A stretch of DNA of 64,000 nucleotides, taken from positions 356,419,234 through 356,483,233 of the forward strand of contig NC_064622.1 of the NCBI RefSeq assembly GCF_023898315.1, written 5' to 3'. A model generated the notes under the pieces. The model was given only the letters and a program-made list of their open reading frames with translations, ran no database searches and was not told the origin of the DNA. Position numbers and translations under genes: made by a program. This document shows, piece after piece, positions 55,504 to 64,000 of this stretch; the stretch's first letter is position 1; each line of letters opens with the position of its first letter. This DNA comes from Schistocerca nitens (lineage: Eukaryota; Arthropoda; Insecta; Orthoptera; Acrididae).

Positions 55504-56290
55504 CCTCTCGGGCCGTATTTATATATGGACATAGTGGACGGCCAAATGTAACATTTGCAGTCATCTTTCTACCCTCAGGTAGCAGCATCTAAATGGCCCC
55601 TTTCTCATACTTGTAGTATTTTATAACTCGGTCATGAATAAATTTACAGTCTTTGTAATTACTATATGAATGGATTTAAGTTGGCTTTAATGACAGAAAA
55701 AGTTCTAGCTCTACTGCATTTAAACTTCGCCGGTTAGAATTTTTAGATGGAACCGACAGTAGAACATGACCTCTGAACTAGGACTGTTAGAGACCTTGTA
55801 TTGATTGTTATTTATGTCAAAGTATTAAAACTTTTTAGATCTTTACTATTTAGTGGATGCAATCACCTGTTGTTATCAGAACTTTCTATCATTAATATAA
55901 ATGATACTTAATCTGTTACAAATGATGATGGGTTTGCTCCAGATTTAGATTTAATAAATTACCTGATAACTATTAGAGGTAGCTTAATGGGGTCACATAG
56001 TTAAGGTTTTTATATCAAATTGATGCTGCATACCAATTTTCATCTTTCTAAGTCTAATATTGAGCACCTTCCGTTTTTCTTAAAACCTCCGATTTGATTT
56101 CGACATACATTTGCACATTCTGAATAAGTTTTGGCTTTATTATTTGTGCCACTTGTTGCACTTGTTGTTGTTGTTGGTTTTTTTTCGTATTTAGGAAAAC
56201 ATATTAATCTGATTACTTTGAGTTTTAATAATTTAATATGCTGAAGGATATGTTAACAAAGTTTGGAAAAGCTACTTTAGTTTTTAACAG
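55504..56290. other. AT-rich stretch without a recognised gene
   Basis: No coding motif or repeat identified; possibly unique RAD50 intron 2 sequence. Confidence 0.4.
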
Positions 56291-56478
56291 CCGGCCGCGG
56301 TGGCCGTACGGTTCTAGGCACTGCAGTCCGGAACAGCGGGACTGCTACGGTCGCAGGTTCGAATCCTGCCTCGGGCATGGATGTGTGTGATGTCCTTAGG
56401 TTAGTTAGGTTTAAGTAGTTCTAAGTTCTAGGGGACTGATGACCTAAGATGTTAAGTCCCATAGTGCTCAGAGCCAGC
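56291..56478 (+). repeat. tRNA-derived SINE
   Basis: Starts GGCCGGCCGCGGTGGCCGTACGG (A box region). An anticodon-like arm is followed by the B box GGTTCGAATCC. The body runs ATGGATGTGTGTGATGTCC, TTAGGTTTAAGTAGTTCTAAG and GACTGATGACCTAAGATG to GTGCTCAGAGCC. It is a different family from the SINEs at 14.5 and 30.6 kb. It abuts the Penelope end. Confidence 0.88.
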
Positions 56479-56499
56479 CAAACACAAACACACACACAC

Positions 56500-56635
56500 A
56501 AAATTCAAGCTTTCGCAACCCACGGTTGCTTGATCAGGAAAGAGGGAAGGAGAGGGAAAGACGAAAGGATGTGGGTTTTAAGGGAGAGGGTAAGGAGTCA
56601 TCCCAATCCCGGGAGCGGAAAGACTACACACACCC
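56500..56635 (-). repeat. Terminal direct repeat of the Penelope-like element (left)
   Basis: The stretch with TCAAGCTTTCGCAACCCACG, GATCAGGAAAGAGGG and AAAGACGAAAGGATGTGGG is repeated in the same orientation at 63805-63930 with few differences. It may correspond to the 'pLTR' known for Penelope elements. Confidence 0.7.
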
Positions 56636-56681
56636 ATCCGCACATATACAGACACAAGTAGATATATGTAAAGGCAAAGAG

Positions 56682-57306
56682 TTAGGGCAGAGATGTCAGA
56701 CGAGGCAGAAGTACCGAGGCAAAGATGTTGTTGAATGACAGGTGAGGTATGAGCGGTGGCAACTTGAAATTAGCGGAGGTTGAGGCCTGGTGGGTAACGG
56801 GAAGAGAGGATATATTGAAGGGCAAGTTCCCATCTCCGGAGTTCGGATAGGTTGGTGTTAGTGGGAAGTATCCAGATAACCCGGACGGTGTAACACTGTG
56901 CCAAGATGTGCTGGCTGTGCACCAAGGCATGTTTAGCCACAGGTTGATCCTCATTACCAACAAACACTGTCTGCCTGTGTCCGCTCATGGAATGGACAGT
57001 TTGTTGCTGGTCATTCCCACATAGAAAGCTACACAGTGTAGGCAGGTCAGTTGGTAAATCACGTGGGTGCTTTCACACGTGGCTCTGCCTTTGATCGTGT
57101 ACACCTTCCGGGTTACAGGACTGGAGTAGGTGGTGGTGGGAGGGTGCATGGGATAGGTTTTGCACCGGGGGCGGTTACAAGGGTAGAAGCCAGAGGGTAA
57201 GGAAGGTGGTTCGGGGATTTCATAGGGATGAACCAAGAGGTTACGAAGGTTAGGTGGACGGCGGAAAGACACTCTTGGTGGAGTAGGGAGGATTTCGTGA
57301 AGGATG
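56682..57306 (-). pseudogene. Penelope-like GIY-YIG endonuclease region (frameshifted)
   Basis: In minus order: ORF 57272-56985 (MSFRRPPNLRNLLVHPYEIP; a Cys-rich linker CNRPRCKTYPMHP; then YQLTCLHCVAFYVGMTSNKL). A frame change follows, then 56988-56770 (SGHRQTVFVGNEDQPVAKH to LSELRRWELALQYI). The CX2C linker followed by Y-x-x-x-C...FYVGMT is the Penelope form of the GIY-YIG nuclease, which nicks target DNA. The conserved order GIY-YIG, then the H-containing helix, then WE..LQ is kept, but the frame is broken once near 56985. Confidence 0.75.
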
Positions 57307-57383
57307 GATCTCTACATCTACATCTACTTTACTACTCTGCAATTCACATTTAAGTGCTTGGCAGAGGGTTCATCAAACCACAA

Positions 57384-57906
57384 TCATACTATCTCTCTAC
57401 CATTCCACTCCCGAACAGCGCGCGGGAAAAACGAACACCTAAACCTTTCTGTTCGAGCTCTGATTTCTCTTATTTTATTTTGATGATCATTCCTACCTAT
57501 GTAGGTTGTGCTCAACAAAATATTTTCGCATTCGGAAGAGAAAGTTGGTGACTGAAATTTCGTAAACAGATCTCGCTGCGACGAAAAACGTCTTTGCTTT
57601 AATGACTTCCATCCCAACTCGCGTATCATATCTGCCACACTCTCTCCCCTATTACGTGATAATACAAAACGAGCTGCCCTTTTTTGCACCCTTTTGATGT
57701 CCTCCGTCAATCCCACCTGGTAAGGATCCCACACCGCACAGCAATATTCTAACAGAGGACGAACGAGTGTAGTGTAAGCTGTCTCTTTAGTGGACTTGTT
57801 GCATCTTCTAAGTGTCCTGCCAATGAAACGCAACCTTTGGCTCACCTTCCCCACAGTATTATCTATGTGGTCTTTCCAACTGAAGTTGTTCGTAATTTTA
57901 ACATGC
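57384..57906 (-). pseudogene. CR1-like ORF2, C-terminal part
   Basis: The minus frame from 57906 reads VKITNNFSWKDHIDNTVGKV, SQRLRFIGRTLRRCNKS, LVRPLLEYCCAVWDPYQVGL, RVQKRAARFVLSRNRGE, LGWKSLKQRR and RTERFRCSFFPRAVREWNG, stopping at 57384. This is the usual region after the RT palm in CR1-like elements. The upstream part lies beyond the nested insertion, at 61145. About 15 residues between the two parts appear lost. Confidence 0.85.
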
Positions 57907-58046
57907 AGGCACACACAAGCAAGCAAGCATACATGACCGCCAACTCCAGCGTCACTGGCCAGAATTTGTGGCTTGCAAGTAGATGCTGTTTTGCGGCTTG
58001 GAAGGCAGTGAATGAATATAAAAAAGATTCTGGCCTGAGATGCGGG

Positions 58047-58132
<86 letters not shown>

Positions 58133-58320
58133 GACAAAGACTATGGACAAAAGTTTGATGTTAGTGCCTTTTAATCATGCCTGTCTGCAAATTGATGTGT
58201 CTTCTTTACGTAAGTAGCAATCTACCTTTTTCTACATTATTGTTTGATACTGTGAGATGAATTTGACACATGTTGAGAGATCAAAGTCGAAACCAGGCCC
58301 CTGAAGTAAATGGCAATATG
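57907..58320. repeat. Penelope-type tail fragment with TG and TC microsatellites
   Basis: Between the CR1-like break and the RTE 3' end. Contains (TG)n at 58049-58089 and (TC)n at 58093-58128, then GTAAGTAGCAATCTACC. It is the inverse of the tail seen at 14985-15180. Confidence 0.65.
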
Positions 58321-61144
58321 TTGTTGTTGTGGTCTTCAGTCCTGAGACTGGTTTGATCCAGCTCTCCATGCTACTCTATTCTGTGCAAGCTTCTCCATCT
58401 CCCAGTACCTACTGCAACCTACATCCTTCTGAATCTGCTTAGTGATTTTTACCCTCCACGCTGCCCTCCAATGCTAAATTTGTGATCCCTTGATGCATCA
58501 AAACATGTCCTACCAACCGATCCCTTCTTCTAGTCAAGTTGTGCCACAAACTTCTCTTCTCCCCAATCCTATTCAATACCTCCTCATTAGTTACGTGATC
58601 TACCCACCTTATCTTCAGCATTCTTCTGTAGCACCACATTTCGAAAGCTTCTATTCTCTTCTTGTCCAAACTGGTTATCGTCCATGTTTCACTTCCATAC
58701 ATGGCTACACACCATACAAATACTTTCAGAAACGACTTCCTGACACTTAAATCTATACTCGATGTTAACAAATTTCTCTTCTTCAGAAACGATTTCCTTG
58801 CCATTGCCAGTCTACATTTTATATCCTCTCTACTTTGACCATCATCAGTTATTTTACTCCCTAAATAGCAAAACTCCTTTACTACTTTAAGTGTCTCATT
58901 TCCTAATCTAATCCCCTCAGCATCACCCGATTTAATTTGACTACATTCCATTATCCTCGTTTTGCTTTTGTTGATGTTCATCTTATATCCTCCTTTCAAG
59001 ACACTGTCCATTCCGTTCAACTGCTCTTCCAAGTCCTTTGCTGTCTCTGACAGAATTACAATGTCATTGGCGAACCTCAAAATTTTTACTTCTTCTCCAT
59101 GAATTTTAATACCTACTCCGAATTTTTCTTTTGTTTCCTTTACTGCTTGCTCAATATACAGATTGAATAACATCGGGGATAGGCTACAACCCTGTCTCAC
59201 TCCTTTCCCAACCACTGCTTCCCTTTCATGCCCCTCGACTCTTATAACTGCCATCTGGTTTCTGTACAAATTGTAAATAGCCTTTCGCTCCCTGTATTTT
59301 ACCCCTACCACCTTCAGAATTTGAAAGAGAATATTCCAGTTAACGTTGGCAAAAGCTTTCTCTAAGTCTACAAATGCTAGAAACGTAGGTTTGCCTTTTC
59401 TTATTCTTTCTTCTAAGATAAGTCATAAGGTTAGTATTGCCTCACGTGTTCCAATATTTCTATGGAATCCAAACTGATCTTCCCCGAGGTCCGCTTCTAC
59501 CAGTTTTTCCATTTGTCTGTAAAGAATTCGCGTTAGTATTTTGCAGCTGTGGCTTATTAAACTGATAGTTCGGTAATTTTCACATCTGTCAACACCTGCT
59601 TTCTTTGGGATTGGAATTATTATATTCTTCTTGAAGTCTGTGGGTATTTCGCCTGTCTCATACATCTTGCTCACCAGATGGTAGAGTTTTGTCATGACTG
59701 GCTCTCCCAAGGCCGTCAGTAGTTCTAATGGAATGTTGTCTACTCCCGGAGCCGTGTTTCTACTCAGGTCTTTCAGTGCTCTGTCAAACTCTTCACGCAG
59801 TATCTTATCTCCCATTTCATCTTCATCTACATCCTCTTCCATTTCCATAATATTGTCCTCAAGTACATCGCCCTTGTATAAACCCTATATATACTCCTTC
59901 CACCTTTCTGCCTTCCCTTCTTTGCTTAGAACTGGGTTGCCATCTGAGCTCTTGATATTCATACAAGTGGTTCTCTTCTCTCCAAAGGTATCTTTAATTT
60001 TCCTGTAGGCAGTATCTATCTTACCCCTAGTGAGACAAGCCTCTACATCCTTACATTTGTCCTCTAGCCATCCCTGCTTAGCCATTTTGCACTTCCTGTC
60101 GCTCTCATTTTTGAGACGTTTGTATTCCTTTTTGCCTGCTTCATTTACTGCATTTTTATATTTTCTCCTTTCATCAATTAAATTCAATATTTCTTTTGTT
60201 ACCCAAGGATTTCTATTAGCCCTCATCTTTTTACCTACTTGATCCTCTGCTGCCTTCACTACTTCATCCCTCAAAGCTACCCATTCTTCTTCTACTGTAT
60301 TTCTTTCCCCCATTCCTGTCAATTGTTCCCTTATGCTCTCCCTGAAACTCTGTACAACCTCTGGTTCTTTCAGTTTATCCAGGTCCCATCTCCTTAAATT
60401 CCCATCTTTTAGCAGTTTCTTCAGTTTCAATCTGCAGTTCATAACCAATAGATTGTGGTCAGAATCCACATCTGCCCCTGGAAATGTCTTACAATTTAAA
60501 ACCTGGTTCCTAAATCTCTGTCTTACCATTATATAATCTATCTGATACCTTTTAGTATCTCCAGGATTCTTCCAGGTATACAACCTTCTTTTATGATTCT
60601 TGAACCAAGTGTTAGCTATGATTAAGTTATGCTCTGTGCAAAATTCTACCAGGCGGCTTCCTCTTTCATTTCTTCCCCCCAATCCATATTCACCTACTAT
60701 GTTTCCTTCTCTCCCTTTTCCTACTGACGAATTCCAGTCACCCATGACTATTAAATTTTCGTCTCCCTTCACTACCTGAATAATTTCTTTTATCTCGTCG
60801 TACATTTCATCAATTTCTTCATCATCTGCAGAGCTAGTTGGCATATAAACTTGTACTACTGTAGTAGACATGGGCTTTGTGTCTATCTTGGCCACAATAA
60901 TGCGTTCACTATGCTGTTTGTAGTAGCTAACTCGCACTCCTATTTTTTTATTCATTATTAAACCTACTCCTGCATTACCCCTATTTGATTTTGTATTTAT
61001 AACCCTGTAATCACCTGACCAAAAGTCTTGTTCCTCCTGCCACCGAACTTCACTAATTCCCTTTATATCTAACTTTAACCTATCCATTTCCCTTTTTAAA
61101 TTTTCTAACCTACCTGCCCGATAAAGGGATCTGACATTCCACGC
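58321..61144 (-). mobile_element. RTE-clade non-LTR retrotransposon nested in the CR1-like element
   Basis: The 3' end (TTGTTGTTGT on the + strand at 58321) and the 5' truncation at about 61144 (start of the endonuclease) bound a 2.8 kb copy. It is the most complete RTE in the window and the third nesting level (Penelope, CR1-like, RTE). Confidence 0.85.
58439..61144 (-). pseudogene. RTE-clade ORF2: endonuclease and reverse transcriptase (frameshifted)
   Basis: In minus order: 61144-59885 is the endonuclease and linker (WNVRSLYRAGRLENL before the first internal Met; DIKGISEVRWQEEQDFW with the catalytic Glu; VQVYMPTSSADD; LIVMGDWNSSVG; YQIDYIMV; DVDSDHNLLV with the terminal SDH). Then 59848-59423 is the RT start (DFKKNIIIPIPKKAGVDRCE, NYRTISLISHSCKILTRILY, GEDQFGFHRNIGTREAI). 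Then 59311-58439 has VRQGCSLSPMLFNLYIEQA, LRFANDIVILSET (catalytic box as FAND rather than FADD), FCYLGSKITDD and MYGSETWTI. Breaks: a stop near 59885, a frameshift near 59400, and a deletion near 58445 that removes the C-terminal end. Confidence 0.85.
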
Positions 61145-62307
61145 TTATCAAGTAATCGAATTCCAACAGATTTCTTTTGGAACTAATATGGATCACCTCA
61201 CACTTTTCATTATTTAGCGTCAACTTCCACCTGTCACACCATACAGCAATCTTTTCTAAATCGCTTTGCAACTGATACTGGTCTTTGGTTGACATTACTA
61301 GACGGTAAATTACAGCATCATCTGCGAACAACCTAAGAGAACTGCTCAGATTGTCACCCAGGTCATTTATATAGATCAGGAACAGCAGAGGTCCCAGGAT
61401 GCTTCCCTGGGGAACACCTGATATCACTTCAGTTTTACTCGATGATTTGCCATCTATTACTATGAACTGCGACTTTCCTGACAGGAAATCATGAATCCAG
61501 TCGCACAACTGAGACGATACCCCATAGGCCCGCAGCTTGATTAGATGTCGCTTGTGAGGAACGGTGTCAGAAGCTTTCCGGAAATCCTGTCGATAGCGGC
61601 CATTACTTCGTGCGAATAAAGAGCTAGCTGCGTTGCACAAGAACGATGTTTTCTGAAACCATGCTGATTATGTATCAATAGATCGTTCCCTTTGAGGTGA
61701 TTCATAATGTTTGAATACAGTATATGCTCCAAAACCCTACTGCAAAACGACGTCAATGATATAGGTCTGTAGGTCGATGGATTACTCCTACTACCTGTCT
61801 TAAACACTGGTGCGACCTGCGCAATTTTCCAATCTAGGTAGATCTATCGGTTAGCGAGCGGTTGTATATAATTGCTAAGTTTGGAGCTATTGTATCAGCG
61901 TAATCTGAAAGGAACGTAATCGGTATACAATCTAGACCTGAAGACTTGCCCATATCAAGCGATTTGAGTTGCTTCGCAACCCCTAAGGTATCTACTTCTA
62001 AGAAACTCATGCTAGCAGCTGTTCATGTTTCAAATTCTGCAATATTCCATTCATCTTCCCTGGTGAAGGAATTTCGGAAAACTGCGTTCAATAACTCCGC
62101 TTTAGCGGCAGAGTCGTCGGTAACAGTACCATTGGCACTGCGCAGCGAAGGTATTGACTGCATCTTGCCGCTTGTCTACTTCACATACAACCAGAATTTC
62201 TTCGGATTTTCTACCAAATTTTGAGACAATGTTTCGTTCTGGAACCTATTAAAGGCATCTCGCATTGAAGTCCGTGCCAAATTTCGCGCATCTGTAAATT
62301 TTAGCCA
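61145..62307 (-). pseudogene. CR1-like ORF2, reverse transcriptase N-terminal and palm part
   Basis: In minus order from 62307: a decayed NPKKFWLYVK region, then ORF 61807-61541 (FKTGSRSNPSTYRPISLTSFCSRVLEHILY; NQHGFRKHRSCATQLALYSHEV). A frame change follows, then 61640-61145 with a motif A relic (DFRKASDTVPHKRHLIKL), GVPQGSILGPLLFLIYINDL, catalytic LFADDAVIYRL and NNEKCEVIHISSKRNLLEFDYLI, which is cut by the RTE insertion. Several stops are present in the first 500 bp. Confidence 0.85.
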
Positions 62308-62566
62308 ATCTCATTTCAGGGCAGGATTTGAGGAAGTCGTATCCCTGCTGGAGAGCCACATTCAGAGTCTGATCCAGTCCCGGAAAGTATCTTGTCACAA
62401 GTGGGGCACTTTTGGGGTTCTTCTGTGGGTGGTTTTGGGTTTGAGGGGATGAGGAGGTGGCTCAGGTTATTTGGTTCTGTATCAGGTCGGGAGGGTAGTT
62501 GCGGGATGCGAAAGCTGTTGTCAGGTTGTTGGTTTAATGGTTCAGGGATTCAGGACTGGAGCAGAT

Positions 62567-63657
62567 TCATTTGCTACGAAGATCTAGGCTGTAGGGAAGG
62601 GACCGTTTGATATGGAATGGGTGGCAGCTGTCATAATGGAGGTACTGTTGCTTGTTGGTGGGTTTGATGTGGACGGATGTGCGAAGCTGGCCATTGGACA
62701 GGTGGAGGTCAACATCAAGGAAAGTGGCATGGGATTTGGAGTAGGACCAGGTGAATCTGATGGAACCAAAGGAGTTAAGGTTGGAGAGGAAATTCTGGAG
62801 TTCTTCTTCACTGTGAGTCCAGATCATGAAGATGTCATCAATAAATCTGTACCAAACTTTGGGTTGGCAGGCCTGGGTAACCAAGAAGGCTTCCTCTAAG
62901 CGACCCATAAATAGGTTGGCGTACGAGGGGGCCATCCTGGTACCCATGGCTGTTCCCTTTAATTGTTGGTATGTCTGGCCTTCAAAAGTGAAGAAGTTGT
63001 TAGTCAGGATGAAGCTGGCTAAGGTAATGAGGAAAGAGGCTTTAGGTAGGGTGGCGTGAAAGGAAGTGCTCCATCGCAGCGAGGCCCTGGATGTGCGGAA
63101 TATTTGTGTATAAGGAAGTGGCACCAATGGTTACAAGGATGGTCTCCGGGGGTAACAGATTGGGTAAGGATTCCAGGCGTTCGAGAAAGTGGTTGGTGTC
63201 TTTGATGACGGATGGGAGACTGTATGTAATGGGTTGAAGGTGCTGATCTACGTAGGCAGAGATACGTTCTGTGGGGGCTTGGTAACCAGCTACAATGGAG
63301 TGGCCGGGATGATTGGGTTTGTGAATTTTAGGAAGTAGGTAGAAGGTAGGAGTGCGGGGTGTCAGTGGGGGTCAGGAGGTTGATGGAGTCAGGTGAAAGG
63401 TTTTGTAGGGGGCTTAAGGTCCTGAGGATTCCTTGAAGCTCCGCCTGGACATCAGGAATGGGATTACCTTGACAAACTTTGTATGTAGTGTTGTCTGAAA
63501 GCTTACGCAGTCCCTCAGCCACATACTCCCGACGATCAAGTACCACGGTCGTGGAACCCTTGTCCGCCGGAAGAATGATGATGGATCGGTCAGCCTTCAG
63601 ATCACGGATAGCCTGGGCTTCAGCTGTGGTGTTGGTAGTAGGATTAAGGTTTTTCAA
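62567..63657 (-). pseudogene. Penelope-like reverse transcriptase (at least one frame break)
   Basis: In minus order: ORF 63657-63328 (MKNLNPTTNTTAEAQAIRDL, then DRSIIILPADKGSTTVVLDR, the usual N-terminal Penelope RT box). A break follows near 63350-63130. ORF 63127-62567 carries FFTFEGQTYQQLKGTAMGTR, MAPSYANLFMGRLEEAF, the catalytic YRFIDDIFMIW (Asp pair near 62843) and FLDVDLHLSNGQLRTSVHIKPTNKQQYL. Penelope RTs are related to telomerase and act with the GIY-YIG nuclease. The frame continues out of phase into 62500-62312, where the CR1-like insertion begins. Confidence 0.8.
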
Positions 63658-63804
63658 GAAGTAGTGAGAGGCAAGGCTGGAAGTGAGAAATTCCTGGAAC
63701 AGTTCCGTCCTCCGTCACAGTGGGACCCACCTCTTCCTCAAAATCACCCTCTCCAAACCTTCCAGGAATTTCTAACAATAAAAAACACAGAAACACACAC
63801 ACAT

Positions 63805-63930
63805 ATATCAAGCTTTTGCAACCCACAGTTGCTTCATCAGGAAAGAGGGGAGGAGAGGGAAAGACGAAAGGATGTGGGTTTTAAGGGAGAGGGTAAGGAG
63901 TCATTCCAATCCCGAGAGCGGAAAGACTTA
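63805..63930 (-). repeat. Terminal direct repeat of the Penelope-like element (right)
   Basis: Matches 56500-56635 in the same orientation (TCAAGCTTTTGCAACCCACA, TCATCAGGAAAGAGGGGAGG, ATTCCAATCCCGAGAGCGG). Followed by CA/TG-rich sequence at the window end. Confidence 0.7.
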
Positions 63931-64000
63931 CCTTATGGGGAAAAAGGGACAGGTGTACACTCACACACTTTGTGTGTGTGTTTGTGTGTTTTTTATTGTG

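Larger units (their letters stand above)
57312..62307 (-). mobile_element. CR1-like non-LTR retrotransposon nested in the Penelope element
   Basis: The 3' end (minus) is a TCTACATCTACATCTAC tail at 57311 and the 5' end is truncated at about 62307. The ATCT at both junctions fits a short target duplication. The element is itself interrupted between 57906 and 61144 by a repeat tail fragment and an RTE element. Confidence 0.8.
56480..64000 (-). mobile_element. Penelope-like element split by a nested CR1-like element
   Basis: Part A (56480-57311) has the 3' region and GIY-YIG nuclease; part B (62308-64000) has the RT and upstream region. All read on the minus strand. The two parts join at the short repeat ATCT (57308-57311 and 62308-62311). 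Similar sequence occurs in the same orientation at both outer ends (about 56500-56635 and 63805-63930), as expected for Penelope terminal repeats. The right end may run past the window. Confidence 0.8.

Noticed and set aside
57863-58150. ORFs with alternating Arg-Glu or Thr-His repeats over 57863-58150, and similar His/Gly runs at 19481-19681
   Set aside because: They are translations of dinucleotide or trinucleotide microsatellites.
37406-64000. RAD50 exon 3
   Set aside because: I looked for coding text like the next conserved RAD50 segment (around the CHQED motif) with splice sites and found none; the rest of the window reads as transposons or non-coding sequence.
1-64000. CRISPR arrays, operons, bacterial genes or prophage
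   Set aside because: No regularly spaced short direct repeats, no Shine-Dalgarno-led gene strings. Splice sites, SINEs and LINEs show a eukaryotic genome.

Overview
This is an animal nuclear contig, and an insect one. It has long introns, RAD50 exons with GT-AG splice sites, no operons, and dense layers of non-LTR retrotransposons, Penelope-like elements, tRNA- and 5S-derived SINEs, DNA transposons and microsatellites. The SINE and RTE families look like those I remember from locust and grasshopper genomes (Schistocerca-like Orthoptera). That assignment is inference from memory, not from a search. || The only host gene I can name is RAD50 on the + strand. Exon 1 (13123-13356) carries the start codon and Walker A loop, and exon 2 is at 37259-37405. 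The 23.9 kb first intron between them is mostly transposons. No further exon was found, so intron 2 probably runs to the window end and beyond. A possible first exon of an unrecognised divergent gene (12414-12707, minus) sits head to head with RAD50 across about 415 bp. || Layout: 1-660, the 3' end of a Gypsy-type LTR element. 1.8-10.4 kb, a DNA transposon with long inverted ends, a DDE-like transposase relic and a 5S-derived SINE, interrupted by a second, related transposon in the opposite orientation (3.2-7.7 kb). 10.7-12.0 kb, an RTE relic. 13.4-37.3 kb (RAD50 intron 1), CR1-like, Penelope, LINE, Tc1-like and MITE-like pieces, a 6.1 kb I-group retrotransposon (24.4-30.5 kb), SINEs and RTE pieces. 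38.6-41.1 kb, a CR1-like relic carrying a tRNA-like repeat and a near-perfect hairpin element, then scraps. 41.3-55.0 kb, three head-to-tail copies of an R4/Dong-type element separated by TAA repeats and one other LINE. The middle copy has an uninterrupted 1163-residue ORF. 55-64 kb, a Penelope element interrupted by a CR1-like element that is itself interrupted by an RTE element. || The most interesting signal is a 5' leader cassette of about 50 nt. It is shared by the I-group element and all three R4-type copies, which belong to retrotransposon groups with different endonucleases. Its proposed helices carry compensatory differences, which suggests a conserved structured RNA. A second candidate is the DNA-transposon family with long inverted ends at 1.8-10.4 kb, which I cannot assign to a named superfamily.
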